Shown here piece by piece: positions 1 to 8,666 of a stretch of 64,000 nt of DNA. The notes under the pieces are model-generated. The model was not told the origin of the DNA and did not search any database. It saw nothing but the letters and a program-made list of their open reading frames with translations. Position 1 is the stretch's first letter. Each line of letters starts with the position of its first letter. The stretch covers positions 1,116,001 through 1,180,000 of the forward strand of contig NC_019892.1 of the NCBI RefSeq assembly GCF_000242455.2, in the 5' to 3' direction. Both the position numbers and the translations under genes were made by a program. Source of the DNA: Singulisphaera acidiphila DSM 18658 (GTDB lineage: Bacteria; Planctomycetota; Planctomycetia; Isosphaerales; Isosphaeraceae).

Positions 1-1980
1 ACGGAGACCGCCCAACAGGTTGCGGCCGATGCGCGGAAGCTCAATGCCGCCGCGGCCGCGAGCCCTCGTGACAAGTTCGAGTATTTCGGGCTCCGGACGG
101 TCTACGACCGCTACCTGCTGCGCCATCCGACCACCCGCGACGTGATCGAGACCCCCGCCTACTTCTTCCTCCGCGTGGCCTGCGGCCTCTCCCGAAATGT
201 CGTCGACGCCCTCGACCTTTTCGAGCTCATGGCGTCGCATCGCTACATGCCCAGTTCGCCAACCTTGTTCAACTCCGGAACGCCCCGGCCGCAGATGTCC
301 TCCTGCTACCTGCTCGACTCGCCTGCGGACAGCCTGGAGTCGATCTACGACCGCTACGCCGACATCGCCAAACTCTCGAAATACGCGGGCGGGATCGGTC
401 TCGCCTACCACCGGATTCGCTCACGCGGATCGTACATCCAGGGGACCAACGGACACGGTAACGGCGTCGTCCCCTGGCTCAAGACGATGGACTCGTCGGT
501 CGCGGCGGTCAACCAAGGAGGCCGACGCAAGGGAGCTTGCTGCGTCTATCTCGAAAGCTGGCACGCCGACATCGAGGAGTTTCTCGAGCTCAAGGACAAC
601 GCCGGCGACGAGGCCCGCCGGACCTACAACCTCAACCTCGCCAACTGGGTCCCCGACCTCTTCATGCAGCGGGTTGAGGCCGGCGCGAACTGGTCGCTCT
701 TCGATCCGAAGACGGTCCCGCACCTGACTGACCTCTTTGGTGAGGCTTTCGACGTGGCCTATGCCGAGGCTGAGGAGAACGGCCTGGCCGTGAAGCAGGT
801 GGCCGCCCGCGACCTCTACGCCCGAATGATGAAGACCTTGGCGGAGACCGGCAACGGCTGGTTGAACTTCAAGGACGCGTGCAACCGGAAGTCGAACCAG
901 ACCCGCGTCCCGGGCAACGTCGTTCACTCGTCGAACCTCTGTACCGAGATCGTCGAAGTCACCTCGGCCGGCGAGACGGCCGTCTGCAACCTGGGTTCGA
1001 TCAACCTTGTTCAGCATGTCGACGACGATGGATTCGACTTCGAGGCCCTCGCCGAAACCGTCCGGACGGCTGTGCCGTTCCTGGATGCCGTTGTGGATAT
1101 CAACTTCTATCCGACCCCCGAGTCGGCCACCTCGAACCGCCGCTGGCGACCCGTCGGGATCGGGCTGATGGGCCTCCAGGACGTCCTGTTCCACCTCAAT
1201 CTCCCGTTTGACGCCCCTGAGGCCAGACGCCTGTCCGCTCGGATCCAGGAGGAGATTTACTTTCACGCGTTGAGCGTCTCGTGCGACCTCGCCGAGAAAC
1301 TCGGCCCGCACCCGTCCTTCGCCGAGACCAGGGCGGCCGAGGGCGTCCTTCAAATTGACCTCTGGGGGTGGGAAGGGGGACACGATGCACGCTGGTCGGA
1401 CCTCCGCGACCGGATCCGCCGCCACGGGCTTCGGAACTCGCTGCTCGTGGCCATCGCTCCTACCGCCACCATTGCCTCGATCGTCGGCGCTTACGAGTGC
1501 ATCGAGCCGCAGATCTCCAACCTGTTTAAACGCGAGACGCTCTCGGGCGAGTTCCTCCAGGTCAACCGCTACCTCGTCAAGGAACTCAAGGCACGCGGCC
1601 TCTGGACTGAGGAGATCCGCAACCGGATCAAGCTGGCCGAGGGCTCGATCCAAGGGATCGAGGAGATTCCGGCCGAACTCCGGCGCGTCTATCGCACCGT
1701 CTGGGAGGTTCCGATGCGTTCGCTAATCGACATGGCGGCCGATCGTGCGCCATTCATCGATCAGAGCCAGTCGCTCAACCTCTTCATCGAGAGCCCGTCG
1801 ATCGGCAAACTCTCGTCAATGTACATGTACGCCTGGAAGCGAGGCCTGAAGACGAGCTATTATTTGCGATCGCGACCGGCGACTGGGATCGCCAAGACGA
1901 CGGTTTCACTTTCGCCCGGTATGCCCAGTCAGGTGGCCTGCTCGTTGGAAAATCCCGAGTCGTGCGAGTCCTGCCAGTGA
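1..1980 (+). CDS. nrdA: Class I ribonucleoside-diphosphate reductase, alpha subunit (5' partial)
   Basis: The frame is open from base 1, so the gene begins upstream; 659 residues are in the window. The alpha subunit reduces ribonucleoside diphosphates to deoxyribonucleotides in the cytoplasm. Visible family features are the finger-loop segment NLCTEI with the expected radical-chain Cys, the redox Cys pair in SSCYLL and CNLGSINL, the PTATIASIVGAYECIEP segment, and a C-terminal CESC pair that would pass electrons from thioredoxin or glutaredoxin. About 100 N-terminal residues of a typical NrdA, where an ATP cone would lie, are outside the window. It is followed after 43 bp by nrdB, so the two are almost certainly one operon. 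Confidence 0.96.
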   Translation, partial: TETAQQVAADARKLNAAAAASPRDKFEYFGLRTVYDRYLLRHPTTRDVIETPAYFFLRVACGLSRNVVDALDLFELMASHRYMPSSPTLFNSGTPRPQMSSCYLLDSPADSLESIYDRYADIAKLSKYAGGIGLAYHRIRSRGSYIQGTNGHGNGVVPWLKTMDSSVAAVNQGGRRKGACCVYLESWHADIEEFLELKDNAGDEARRTYNLNLANWVPDLFMQRVEAGANWSLFDPKTVPHLTDLFGEAFDVAYAEAEENGLAVKQVAARDLYARMMKTLAETGNGWLNFKDACNRKSNQTRVPGNVVHSSNLCTEIVEVTSAGETAVCNLGSINLVQHVDDDGFDFEALAETVRTAVPFLDAVVDINFYPTPESATSNRRWRPVGIGLMGLQDVLFHLNLPFDAPEARRLSARIQEEIYFHALSVSCDLAEKLGPHPSFAETRAAEGVLQIDLWGWEGGHDARWSDLRDRIRRHGLRNSLLVAIAPTATIASIVGAYECIEPQISNLFKRETLSGEFLQVNRYLVKELKARGLWTEEIRNRIKLAEGSIQGIEEIPAELRRVYRTVWEVPMRSLIDMAADRAPFIDQSQSLNLFIESPSIGKLSSMYMYAWKRGLKTSYYLRSRPATGIAKTTVSLSPGMPSQVACSLENPESCESCQ

Positions 1981-2023
1981 CGCCACTCACCCCTTTATGC
2001 TTCTTTCAAGGAGGAATGAACTG

Positions 2024-3022
2024 ATGTTGCTTGATCCCGGCATGGACTTGACGCTACGGCCGATGCGCTACCCCGCCTTCTTTGAAATGTACAAGGCGGC
2101 GATCAAGAACACCTGGACGGTCGAGGAGGTGGACTTCTCGACCGACCTGGCCGACCTCGACCGACGGATCACTCCCGCTGAAAAACACCTGATCCAGCGC
2201 CTGGTGGCCTTCTTCGCCACGGGCGACTCGATCGTCGGCAACAACCTGGTACTGAACCTCTACCAGCACATCAATTCGCCCGAGGCGCGGATGTACCTGT
2301 CCCGCCAGCTCTACGAGGAGTCGCTGCACGTCCATTTCTACCTGACCCTGCTGGATAACTATCTGCCCGACATGGCCGAGCGCGAGCAGGCCTTCGCCGC
2401 GATCGAGAATATCCCGTCGATCAAGGGCAAGGCCGACTTCTGCTTCCGCTGGATCGACTCGATCGAGGGGCTCGACCGTCTCGAGACCCGCGCGCATCGG
2501 AGGCAGTTCCTCCTGAATCTGATCTGTTTCGCCGCGTGCATTGAAGGCCTGTTCTTCTTCGCGGCCTTCGCCTACGTCTATTTCCTCAGGTCCAAGGGCC
2601 TGCTCCACGGCCTGGCGACAGGGACGAACTGGGTCTTCCGCGACGAGAGTGCGCACATCGCGTTCGCCTTCAACGTGATCGCGATCGCTCGTCGCGAAGA
2701 GCCCGACCTGTTCGACGCGGCCCTGGAGGCCGACGTCGTCGCGATGATGCGCGAGGCGGTCGAGTGCGAGACCGCCTTTGCCCGCGACGTCCTCTCCTTC
2801 GGTGTGGTGGGTATGAGCCTGCAAGACCTGCGGAAATACCTCGAATACGTCGCCGACCGCCGCCTCGAGTCCCTCGGCATCGCCCCCATCTACGGGTCAC
2901 GGAACCCGCTCGCTTTCATGGAGTTGCAGGACGTGCAGGAACTCGCCAATTTCTTCGAGAGGCGGGTGTCGGCCTACCAGGTTGGTGTTACTGGCGACGT
3001 CGTGTTCAGCGAAGAATTTTAA
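2024..3022 (+). CDS. nrdB: Class I ribonucleotide reductase, beta subunit
   Basis: This is the radical-generating partner of the preceding alpha subunit (332 residues). The start at 2024 is chosen because AAGGAGG at 2008-2014 lies 9 bases before it; an in-frame ATG at 1997 has no such site. Metal ligands and the radical site are visible: Asp in ATGDSIVGNN, Glu and His in EESLHVHFY with a Tyr four residues after the His (the position of the tyrosyl radical in E. coli NrdB), Glu in CIEGLFFF, and Glu and His in RDESAHIAF. The conserved Tyr argues for a tyrosyl-radical class Ia/Ib-type enzyme and against a Tyr-less class Ic. Confidence 0.95.
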   Translation: MLLDPGMDLTLRPMRYPAFFEMYKAAIKNTWTVEEVDFSTDLADLDRRITPAEKHLIQRLVAFFATGDSIVGNNLVLNLYQHINSPEARMYLSRQLYEESLHVHFYLTLLDNYLPDMAEREQAFAAIENIPSIKGKADFCFRWIDSIEGLDRLETRAHRRQFLLNLICFAACIEGLFFFAAFAYVYFLRSKGLLHGLATGTNWVFRDESAHIAFAFNVIAIARREEPDLFDAALEADVVAMMREAVECETAFARDVLSFGVVGMSLQDLRKYLEYVADRRLESLGIAPIYGSRNPLAFMELQDVQELANFFERRVSAYQVGVTGDVVFSEEF

Positions 3023-3460
3023 TGAACCGATGTTGGTACTTGATTGAATTGTCCTGTCCGCGTTTTGTCGTGCCGGAGTGGTGACCGTCGAGAGCCGAGC
3101 GCTCGTCGTGATGGTCGCCACTCTGTGCCAAGCATTTCGAAAGTTTTTTAGATGTTATGCGTCTGCTCAGGAACGGCCGTTCCTTTGAGGCTGCTCCAGC
3201 CTTTGACCAATCGAAATGAATCTGTAGCTAGGATATCATTCTAATCCGTACGCCATTCGCTTTAACCGACCAGGGCCGAACCGGGGCCGATGTTTCGGGT
3301 GAGGCTCTTCCGCGAAGCCGAAGCCGTTTTCTCGAGGGGCAATCGGCGATCATTCTTTTCGTTCCAGGGTGCGTTTTTTTCGCTGTCCGGTTTGGGGTTT
3401 TGTCCCGTAAGCCATGACAGAACGTGCTTTGGACGGATTTATCTTCTCGAGAACATCACG
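3023..3460. other. Intergenic region without a recognised gene
   Basis: These 438 bases have no convincing coding frame or ribosome site. An open frame from 3290 runs into the following protease gene, but the part before 3461 has no family-like sequence. I see no clear terminator after nrdB. Base composition is lower in GC than in nrdAB, which marks the left edge of the accessory block. Confidence 0.5.
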
Positions 3461-3991
3461 ATGGCGACTGATTTTGACTACGAGCTGAATCCCCCGAAGA
3501 AGGTCAAGCAGAAGAGCTATGCCACCTGCTGGGCGGCGGCATTCGAATCCATTCTGGATGCGGCGGCCGTTTCCAATAAGAAGACCGAGGATGAACTTGT
3601 GTCTGACTACGGGGTCGCGCAAGCAGGAGGCGGGATCAGGCCGATTGACCTGGGCAATGTCGCCAAAAATTTCGGCTTTCTGTTTAATATCTTTGTCGAT
3701 AAGAAGGACACGGTCGTCTTCACGGACAAGTTCCTGATCGAACGGCTGAAGCAATCGGGCGCGGTCATGGCTGCGGCGAAGATCTCCACCTCGGGGCCGT
3801 TCCCTTGGTATCATGCTCAGGTCATCTGGGGCGTGAAGTACCTGGGCACGTCCGACATTGGAAGCAGCAACGCGCTCTTGAGCACGATGAACCCGGCTGA
3901 TGGCAAGTACGCCCTCTATCCGATCTCTTACTTTACGACCAATACCCCGCTCTTCACTTGCTGGAAGAACGTAAGCGCCCCCTCCCCCTGA
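3461..3991 (+). CDS. Papain-like cysteine protease (C39/C70-like fold)
   Basis: This 176-residue protein has the layout of a minimal papain-like peptidase: Gln17 for the oxyanion hole in KQKSYATCWAAAF, nucleophile Cys23 followed by Trp, His118 in PWYHAQVIWGV, and Asn144 or Asp147 in MNPADG as the third residue. Spacing resembles the AvrRpt2-like (C70) and related bacterial families. The start at 3461 begins at MATDFDYELN. The longer upstream reading would add a meaningless Arg/Phe-rich 57 residues, and the ribosome site is weak either way. There is no signal peptide, so it should act in the cytoplasm or leave by a non-Sec route. Its substrate is unknown. It sits alone beside a decayed regulatory module. 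The fold call is confident; the exact family is not. Confidence 0.7.
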   Translation: MATDFDYELNPPKKVKQKSYATCWAAAFESILDAAAVSNKKTEDELVSDYGVAQAGGGIRPIDLGNVAKNFGFLFNIFVDKKDTVVFTDKFLIERLKQSGAVMAAAKISTSGPFPWYHAQVIWGVKYLGTSDIGSSNALLSTMNPADGKYALYPISYFTTNTPLFTCWKNVSAPSP

Positions 3992-4118
3992 GCCGGCGCG
4001 ACTTGGGGATCGGAAACGGCTTTGACGGACGCCCGGATCTTGAGTTCGGGCTTGTTACTTGTGCAGTTCCGGTGGCCGAGGTGGGGACCGGCATTGAGTC
4101 TATTTTTGGCTCCGAGAA

Positions 4119-4640
4119 GCTTTGAGTACGAAAGGTCGATAAGTTAGAGACTCCGGGTCGAAAGTAAGCTATTCTGGTGGCAACCGTAGGATCTTGCTAT
4201 TTTCGTGCGGAGGCGCTTTTTTTTGACCTCATCGTCATAGCTCAATCTCGAATGTTGCGTTGGACCCACGCAGGTGCTCCGCTTTCCCGCTCTCCGATTA
4301 CCGAGGACCCGCTGTAACAGATGACTGTGTTGAGTTATCCACGGTACAAGCTGTTCGGCCAGGGAAGTAGGTGTGGGAAGAACCTTGAATCGTCGTCACC
4401 CCGACGAGTATTACGTCGGGGTGAAATGGACAAGCATTATCTGTAACCTTAGCGGAACTGCAGAGCCGAATCGATTTTGAACTGACGACCTAATCGCAGC
4501 GGGACGGCCGCATCAATCGCGACTTTCTCCCAAGTTTGAAACCGTGGCGGACTTGGCCTTTAAATCTGGAGAGGCTCGGTCTCGTTACTGCTCGGTCACC
4601 GGGCTTTCAGCAAAGCCGGTTTTCACTCTCGTTAGCCTTT
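4119..4640 (+). pseudogene. Decayed, internally deleted copy of the sigma/kinase module
   Basis: Bases 4119 to about 4345 resemble the region before and at the start of the sigma gene (5617-5862), including the shared string ACAGATGACTG followed by GTTGAGTT. The sigma GTG start is GTA here. From about 4346 to 4640 the sequence instead resembles the last 300 bases of the kinase gene (8340-8635): both contain GGAAG-ACCTTGAA and CCCAAGTTTGAA strings and similar text up to the kinase stop. No open frame survives. The reading is that a module like 5617-9296 was duplicated and lost everything between the sigma start and the kinase end. Pairwise identity was judged by eye only. Confidence 0.6.
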
Positions 4641-4660
4641 CTATAAGGAGTTGTATTGCA

Positions 4661-5041
4661 ATGGGAACCAAAATTACCCAGCCGAGAGCCTACAAGACGA
4701 TCTCTTTGGGCGTTGCGATCGTGGGATTCTGCTTAGGTTTTTTCGCGATTACAGATGCGAAAGCAGAAGTAAATATCCGGTATCCCGTCATGAACCAAGA
4801 TGTGACGAGCGAGGCCGGTTATCTTGTCGTTAGTGGCGATCTGTTTCGTTGTCCGCTTGCCGTTGTTCAAATTAGGGATGCGGACGGTAATCTCTTCTTG
4901 CCCATTTACCAGTACGCAGACAGCGTATATCTGGAAGCCTGGATCGCGATTTTTTCGCTTCCTCCTGGAACCTATACCTTGTATGTTGAAGACATGGATG
5001 ACAACTTTGATATCGTGTCAGGGATTTATGTGGCGCCGTAA
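4661..5041 (+). CDS. Small secreted protein, paralogue of the protein at 8667-9296
   Basis: This 126-residue protein starts at 4661, ten bases after AAGGAG at 4645-4650; a longer frame from 4544 lies in the decayed upstream copy. An N-terminal hydrophobic stretch (ISLGVAIVGFCLGFFAI) ends in DAKA, a good signal peptidase I site, so the mature protein of about 90 residues is exported. The mature part aligns along its length with the last 90 residues of the protein at 8667: RYPVMNQDVTSEA against NYPVSNQDITLEA, and later YADSVYLEAWIA against YADCLYLQFWIA, then YVEDM against HVEDV and SGIYV against TGIYV. The pattern suggests one beta-sandwich domain. Function unknown. A terminator follows at 5106. 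Confidence 0.75.
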   Translation: MGTKITQPRAYKTISLGVAIVGFCLGFFAITDAKAEVNIRYPVMNQDVTSEAGYLVVSGDLFRCPLAVVQIRDADGNLFLPIYQYADSVYLEAWIAIFSLPPGTYTLYVEDMDDNFDIVSGIYVAP

Positions 5042-5105
5042 ACACGTGCCGACTGGGTTTCGGACGTGGATCTGAACACTCGTGACTTGCTTTGGTTTCT
5101 TGTGA

Positions 5106-5145
5106 CCAACGACTGCCTTTGTAATGAGGGCTCGTTGGTTTTTTT
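5106..5145 (+). terminator. Rho-independent terminator after the small secreted protein gene
   Basis: The stem pairs CCAACG (5106-5111) with CGTTGG (5133-5138), extended by a bulged inner stem, and is followed by seven T at 5139-5145. The group II intron relic begins at the next base, the usual target position of class C introns. Confidence 0.75.
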
Positions 5146-5386
5146 GTGATTTAGAAATGTTATGAATCTCGGAAGTGCAAGTCCTTCGTGGGCCGTGATG
5201 GCCAGAACTCGTTATGGCTAGGCAAGCGTGCTCATCGCGAGGTGGGATGGGATCTGAAGGAAGCTAATGCCTAACCTCGGACTCGACGAACAGAAACCCG
5301 GATGCAGGGCGACACGGTGAGGTCGTCCGGCAAATAGACGGGATGTCCGAAAGTCACCCCGCTATGTGCGGAGCAAAAACCGGCAA
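5146..5386 (+). mobile_element. Relic of the 5' end of a class C-like group II intron
   Basis: About 240 bases match the 5' part of the intron at 45030-45270 nearly from end to end. Shared strings include TGAATCTCGGA, GTGCAAGTCC, GGATCTGAAGGAAGC and CCTCGGACTCGACGAAC. The 5' terminus is GTGAT instead of GTGCG. The copy starts immediately after a terminator T-run, as expected for class C targeting. The match stops near 5386, and no reverse transcriptase or domain V follows, so it is a dead fragment. Confidence 0.8.
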
Positions 5387-5826
5387 ACTTGACAGAATTG
5401 CACGTTCTTGCAAGCGAATCTCGGCGATAACGCTTCGGAATTTTATTCTCGCAAGGGCGATGTTTGTTGATAAGTCTTTTGCTGGCTGGACTTTGCGCCA
5501 TTTCGTGCGTGTACGAATAGTTTTTGCCGATACAGGCGTCTCTTGTCGCCGGTTTGTGAACCCTTGTCAATAACTGAGCAAAGTGGATAATTAAGGTGAA
5601 CATCTAGTCTTGAGGATCTTTGAGTACGGGTCGTCTGGAAAGTTCAAGACTTTGGGCCGAATAAAACCTATCCTAGAAGATCCAGGGATTTGTTCTTCGT
5701 GTGCGGTGGTGTTTTTTTTCGACTTTCTTTGCGAGGACTCGCGTATTTAGCACAGGCTCGAATGGCGCCCTGAACCTAAGTGGTTACTCCGCCCTCATCG
5801 AATCATCCGATCGCCGAGGAATCGCC
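5387..5826. other. Non-coding stretch upstream of the ECF sigma gene
   Basis: No convincing gene is present. The second half (5617-5826) is the part that is duplicated at 4119-4316, so it probably holds the promoter and leader of the sigma gene. A T-run (GTTTTTTTTCGAC) near 5711 is shared with the copy near 4207. I cannot name a -35/-10 pair. Confidence 0.4.
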
Positions 5827-6441
5827 GTGACAGATGACTGCGTTGAGTTTTCTGGTACTGCAGAAAAGACGTCCTACAGTCTGATCGACCGTTTGAAAAC
5901 GAAGGATCAGGAGGCATGGCGGCATTTTGTTCAGTTGTATGGACCTCTTGTGTATCATTGGTGCTGCCGGTTCGGTTTGCAAGATGCTGAGGCGGCCGAC
6001 GTGGGACAGGAGGTGTTCCGGACGGTTTCCGGTTCGATCACCGGTTTCCAACTCAATCATAAGGGGAGCTCTTTTCGCGGTTGGCTCCGCACCGTGACCC
6101 GTACCCGAACCATCGACTTCCTACGACGCAAGGCGAAGGAGCCTGAAGCGGTTGGCGGAAGTGATGCACGGGCGATGCTGCACGACCTTCCCGCAGGCTT
6201 CACCGAGGGAACGTCTTCGCCTGAGGACGAGGAACGCATCCTGGTGCGTCGTGTCAGTGACATGGTGCTGGAGAACTGCAAGGCGGAAAGTCGTCAGGCC
6301 TTCTTGCGAGTGGTGGTGGCAGGTGAACATCCGTCTGTGGTGGCGGCCGACTTGGGGATGACGGTCAACGCCGTCTACCTGGCGAAGTCCCATATTTTGC
6401 GCAGGATTCGCGAAGAGCTTTTCCTCCTCGTCAATGTCTGA
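5827..6441 (+). CDS. ECF-type RNA polymerase sigma factor
   Basis: The 204-residue protein has sigma region 2 (SYSLIDRLKTKDQEAWRHF, then DVGQEVFRTV and FRGWLRTVTR, FLRR) and a region 4 helix-turn-helix near residues 160-195 (ADLGMTVNAVYLAKSHILRR). This layout is common in planctomycetes. The start is placed at GTG 5827 because similarity to the decayed copy and to sigma factors begins there; the frame is open further upstream to 5701 without family-like sequence. A zinc-finger/kinase protein follows after 110 bases, so it probably controls this sigma factor or responds with it. Confidence 0.85.
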   Translation: MTDDCVEFSGTAEKTSYSLIDRLKTKDQEAWRHFVQLYGPLVYHWCCRFGLQDAEAADVGQEVFRTVSGSITGFQLNHKGSSFRGWLRTVTRTRTIDFLRRKAKEPEAVGGSDARAMLHDLPAGFTEGTSSPEDEERILVRRVSDMVLENCKAESRQAFLRVVVAGEHPSVVAADLGMTVNAVYLAKSHILRRIREELFLLVNV

Positions 6442-6460
6442 CGAGGTGCGAACGTGGCGA

Positions 6461-6544
6461 GGATGCCGGCTCTCCGAGGTCCGTTTTCGGAATTGCTTGA
6501 GGGGATGCCGGCTTTCCGGGGTCCGTTTTCGGAATTGCTTGAGG
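6461..6544 (+). repeat. Two tandem 42-bp repeats in the kinase leader
   Basis: Bases 6461-6502 and 6503-6544 are two copies of one 42-bp unit, beginning GGATGCCGGCT and ending GAATTGCTTGAGG, with only a few differences. The end of the second copy provides the GAGGAG ribosome site of the kinase gene. The first copy ends in a similar GAGGGG. Confidence 0.9.
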
Positions 6545-6551
6545 AGTACCG

Positions 6552-8642
6552 ATGATGTTGTATGCGTCGGCCCAGCTTGTCCAGGAGTGCCCGGACGAAG
6601 AACTCCTCTTGCAGTTCGATCGCGGCCAGCTTTCCGACCTGGAATCCTCGAGCATCTCGTTGCATCTCTCGTCCTGCGACCGCTGTGTGGAGACCCTCGG
6701 CGAACTCCAGAGCGAGGGTGACGACGACCCGATCATTGCCTGCTTGAAGCAATGCTTACGGGATCCACTGCCGCCGGTCAGCCCCAAGTATGCCGAGATG
6801 GAAGCGAGAGCGAAGGCGCTCGAATACGAAGAGAAGACCCGGCGGGCCACTGCGTGGGACCTGGGGACCGGCGATGAAGGCAACTCGGTCCTCGGCCTTC
6901 AAATCGGACCTTACGAGGTGCTGGGGAAGGTCGGCCGGGGGGGGATGGGACTTGTCTACCAGGCGTTGCAGCGATCTTTGCAACGCAAGGTCGCCATCAA
7001 GATGATTCTGGCGGGCCATCATGCGAGTGCGGCCACGGTCGCCCGCTTCTTGCGTGAAGGGAAAGCGGTCGCGCGGTTGCGGCATCAGAACGTGGTGCAG
7101 GTGCACGAGCTTGGCGAACACGACGGACTCCCCTACCTGGCGATGGAATATGTCGAAGGGGGAAGCCTCGAGGAGAAGCTGGGCCTCGACGCGTTTGAGC
7201 CGAGAGACGCCGCAGCCCTGGTGGTGATTCTGGCCAAGGCTGTGGAGTACGCCCACAACCAGGGGGTCGTGCACCGCGACCTCAAACCGGCCAACGTCCT
7301 GCTTGCTCACGACGGGACCCCGAAGATCACCGACTTCGGACTCGCCAAGCTGCTGGACACGGAACTGAACGAGGATTCCATCCCCTTTCTGACCGAGACG
7401 GACACGATCCTGGGGACCGCGAACTACATGGCCCCGGAACAGGCCGAGGGCCGGTCGGCGGACATCAGCCGGGCGACGGACGTCTATGCGCTGGGGGCGA
7501 TTCTCTACGCCTTGCTCACCGGCTCTCCTCCGTTTCAGGAGAAGTCCAAGGTCCAGACTCTGCAGAAGGTTCGCACCGCCCCGCCGATCCCGCCGTCGCG
7601 CCTTCGCCCCGAAGTGCCGTACTGGCTGGAGGCGATCTGCCTGACCTGCCTCGAGAAACCACCTCATCGGCGGTTTCCCACGGCCCAGGCCCTGGCCGAT
7701 GACCTGGAACGCTGGCTGCGCAACGAGCGGCCCCAGGGGACGCCGAGCGCGATCACTCGGTTGGGTCGCTCGACACGGAAGAACCTGGGCAAGGTGGTTT
7801 GCGGCGCGGCTTTTCTTTTGGCGATGACCGGATTCACCCTCAAAAACCCCAACCGGGCGATCGAGCAAGCAGAACGCGAACTGGCCCGTGGACATGCCGT
7901 CACTCTGATCGGCAAGACTGGGGGACCGAAGTGGTCCCAATGGCGATCGAATAAAGCTCAAGGCCAGCAGGTGCTTGGCGACGATCAGACTTGGACGATT
8001 TCGTCGTGGGACCGAGCGATTGTCGAGCTCTTACCGGATCCACAATCCGAAAGCTATCGAATCAATGCGCAGGTGCGTCATGACAAAAGCGATATTCCTG
8101 GTGAGGTCGGTCTCTATTTCGCTCGCAAAATGCTTCCTTTTCAACCGTCCAGTTACGAGTTTTTTACGCAGCTGACATTTAATGACAAGCGAAGCGTGAT
8201 GGGGGAAGTCATCAAGCGGAATCCCGGCGTATTTCGCGAGTCCCCGACTTCAAAAGATAATGTGGTTCGTCTCGTTCCTCATTTGATCGCCAATGTACCA
8301 GGAGCCTTGAGTGGCGATCGGAGGCTGCCCGATTTTGTTGGGCCATACTTCAAACCGAATGAGAATGGCGATGGGGTTTGGAAGGACCTTGAAATCGTTG
8401 TCACTCCCACGAAGATTACAGCGGGCTGGAATGGACAGACATTCTCGATGACCCCAGCGGAAGTGCAAAAAAAGATCGACCTTGAAATGACGGATCACCC
8501 GAATTTGGACGGCAGCACCCCTCGCGGATTTATTCCCAAGTTTGAACTCCGCGGCGGACTGGGACTTTATGTTTGGAAAGGCTCAGCCTCGTTCCGTTCG
8601 GTCACTGTGACCCCTCTGAAAACCAACCTCCTCGCTCGTTAA
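6552..8642 (+). CDS. Membrane serine/threonine protein kinase with N-terminal zinc (ZAS-like) motif
   Basis: This 696-residue protein has three parts. Residues 1-60 carry His38-x3-Cys42-x2-Cys45, the zinc-binding pattern of ZAS anti-sigma domains. Residues 118-390 are a Hanks-type kinase: glycine loop GRGGMG, VAIK lysine near 150, HRDLKPAN at about 241, DFG at about 261, and APE. One membrane helix follows near 415-434 (VVCGAAFLLAMTGFTL). The remaining 260 residues lie outside the membrane and end in a jelly-roll-like segment (GGLGLYVWKGSASFRSVTV) similar to concanavalin/DUF1080-type domains. Pairing with the sigma gene and the ZAS motif suggest it holds the sigma factor and releases it on signal; that is inference. 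Ribosome site GAGGAG at 6541-6546. Confidence 0.88.
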   Translation: MMLYASAQLVQECPDEELLLQFDRGQLSDLESSSISLHLSSCDRCVETLGELQSEGDDDPIIACLKQCLRDPLPPVSPKYAEMEARAKALEYEEKTRRATAWDLGTGDEGNSVLGLQIGPYEVLGKVGRGGMGLVYQALQRSLQRKVAIKMILAGHHASAATVARFLREGKAVARLRHQNVVQVHELGEHDGLPYLAMEYVEGGSLEEKLGLDAFEPRDAAALVVILAKAVEYAHNQGVVHRDLKPANVLLAHDGTPKITDFGLAKLLDTELNEDSIPFLTETDTILGTANYMAPEQAEGRSADISRATDVYALGAILYALLTGSPPFQEKSKVQTLQKVRTAPPIPPSRLRPEVPYWLEAICLTCLEKPPHRRFPTAQALADDLERWLRNERPQGTPSAITRLGRSTRKNLGKVVCGAAFLLAMTGFTLKNPNRAIEQAERELARGHAVTLIGKTGGPKWSQWRSNKAQGQQVLGDDQTWTISSWDRAIVELLPDPQSESYRINAQVRHDKSDIPGEVGLYFARKMLPFQPSSYEFFTQLTFNDKRSVMGEVIKRNPGVFRESPTSKDNVVRLVPHLIANVPGALSGDRRLPDFVGPYFKPNENGDGVWKDLEIVVTPTKITAGWNGQTFSMTPAEVQKKIDLEMTDHPNLDGSTPRGFIPKFELRGGLGLYVWKGSASFRSVTVTPLKTNLLAR

Positions 8643-8666
8643 CTTTTCAATGGGAGTTGCATCGCA

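Noticed and set aside
4544..4660. Upstream extension of the small secreted protein
   Set aside because: The extra 39 residues lie in the decayed kinase copy and would hide the signal peptide. AAGGAG supports 4661.
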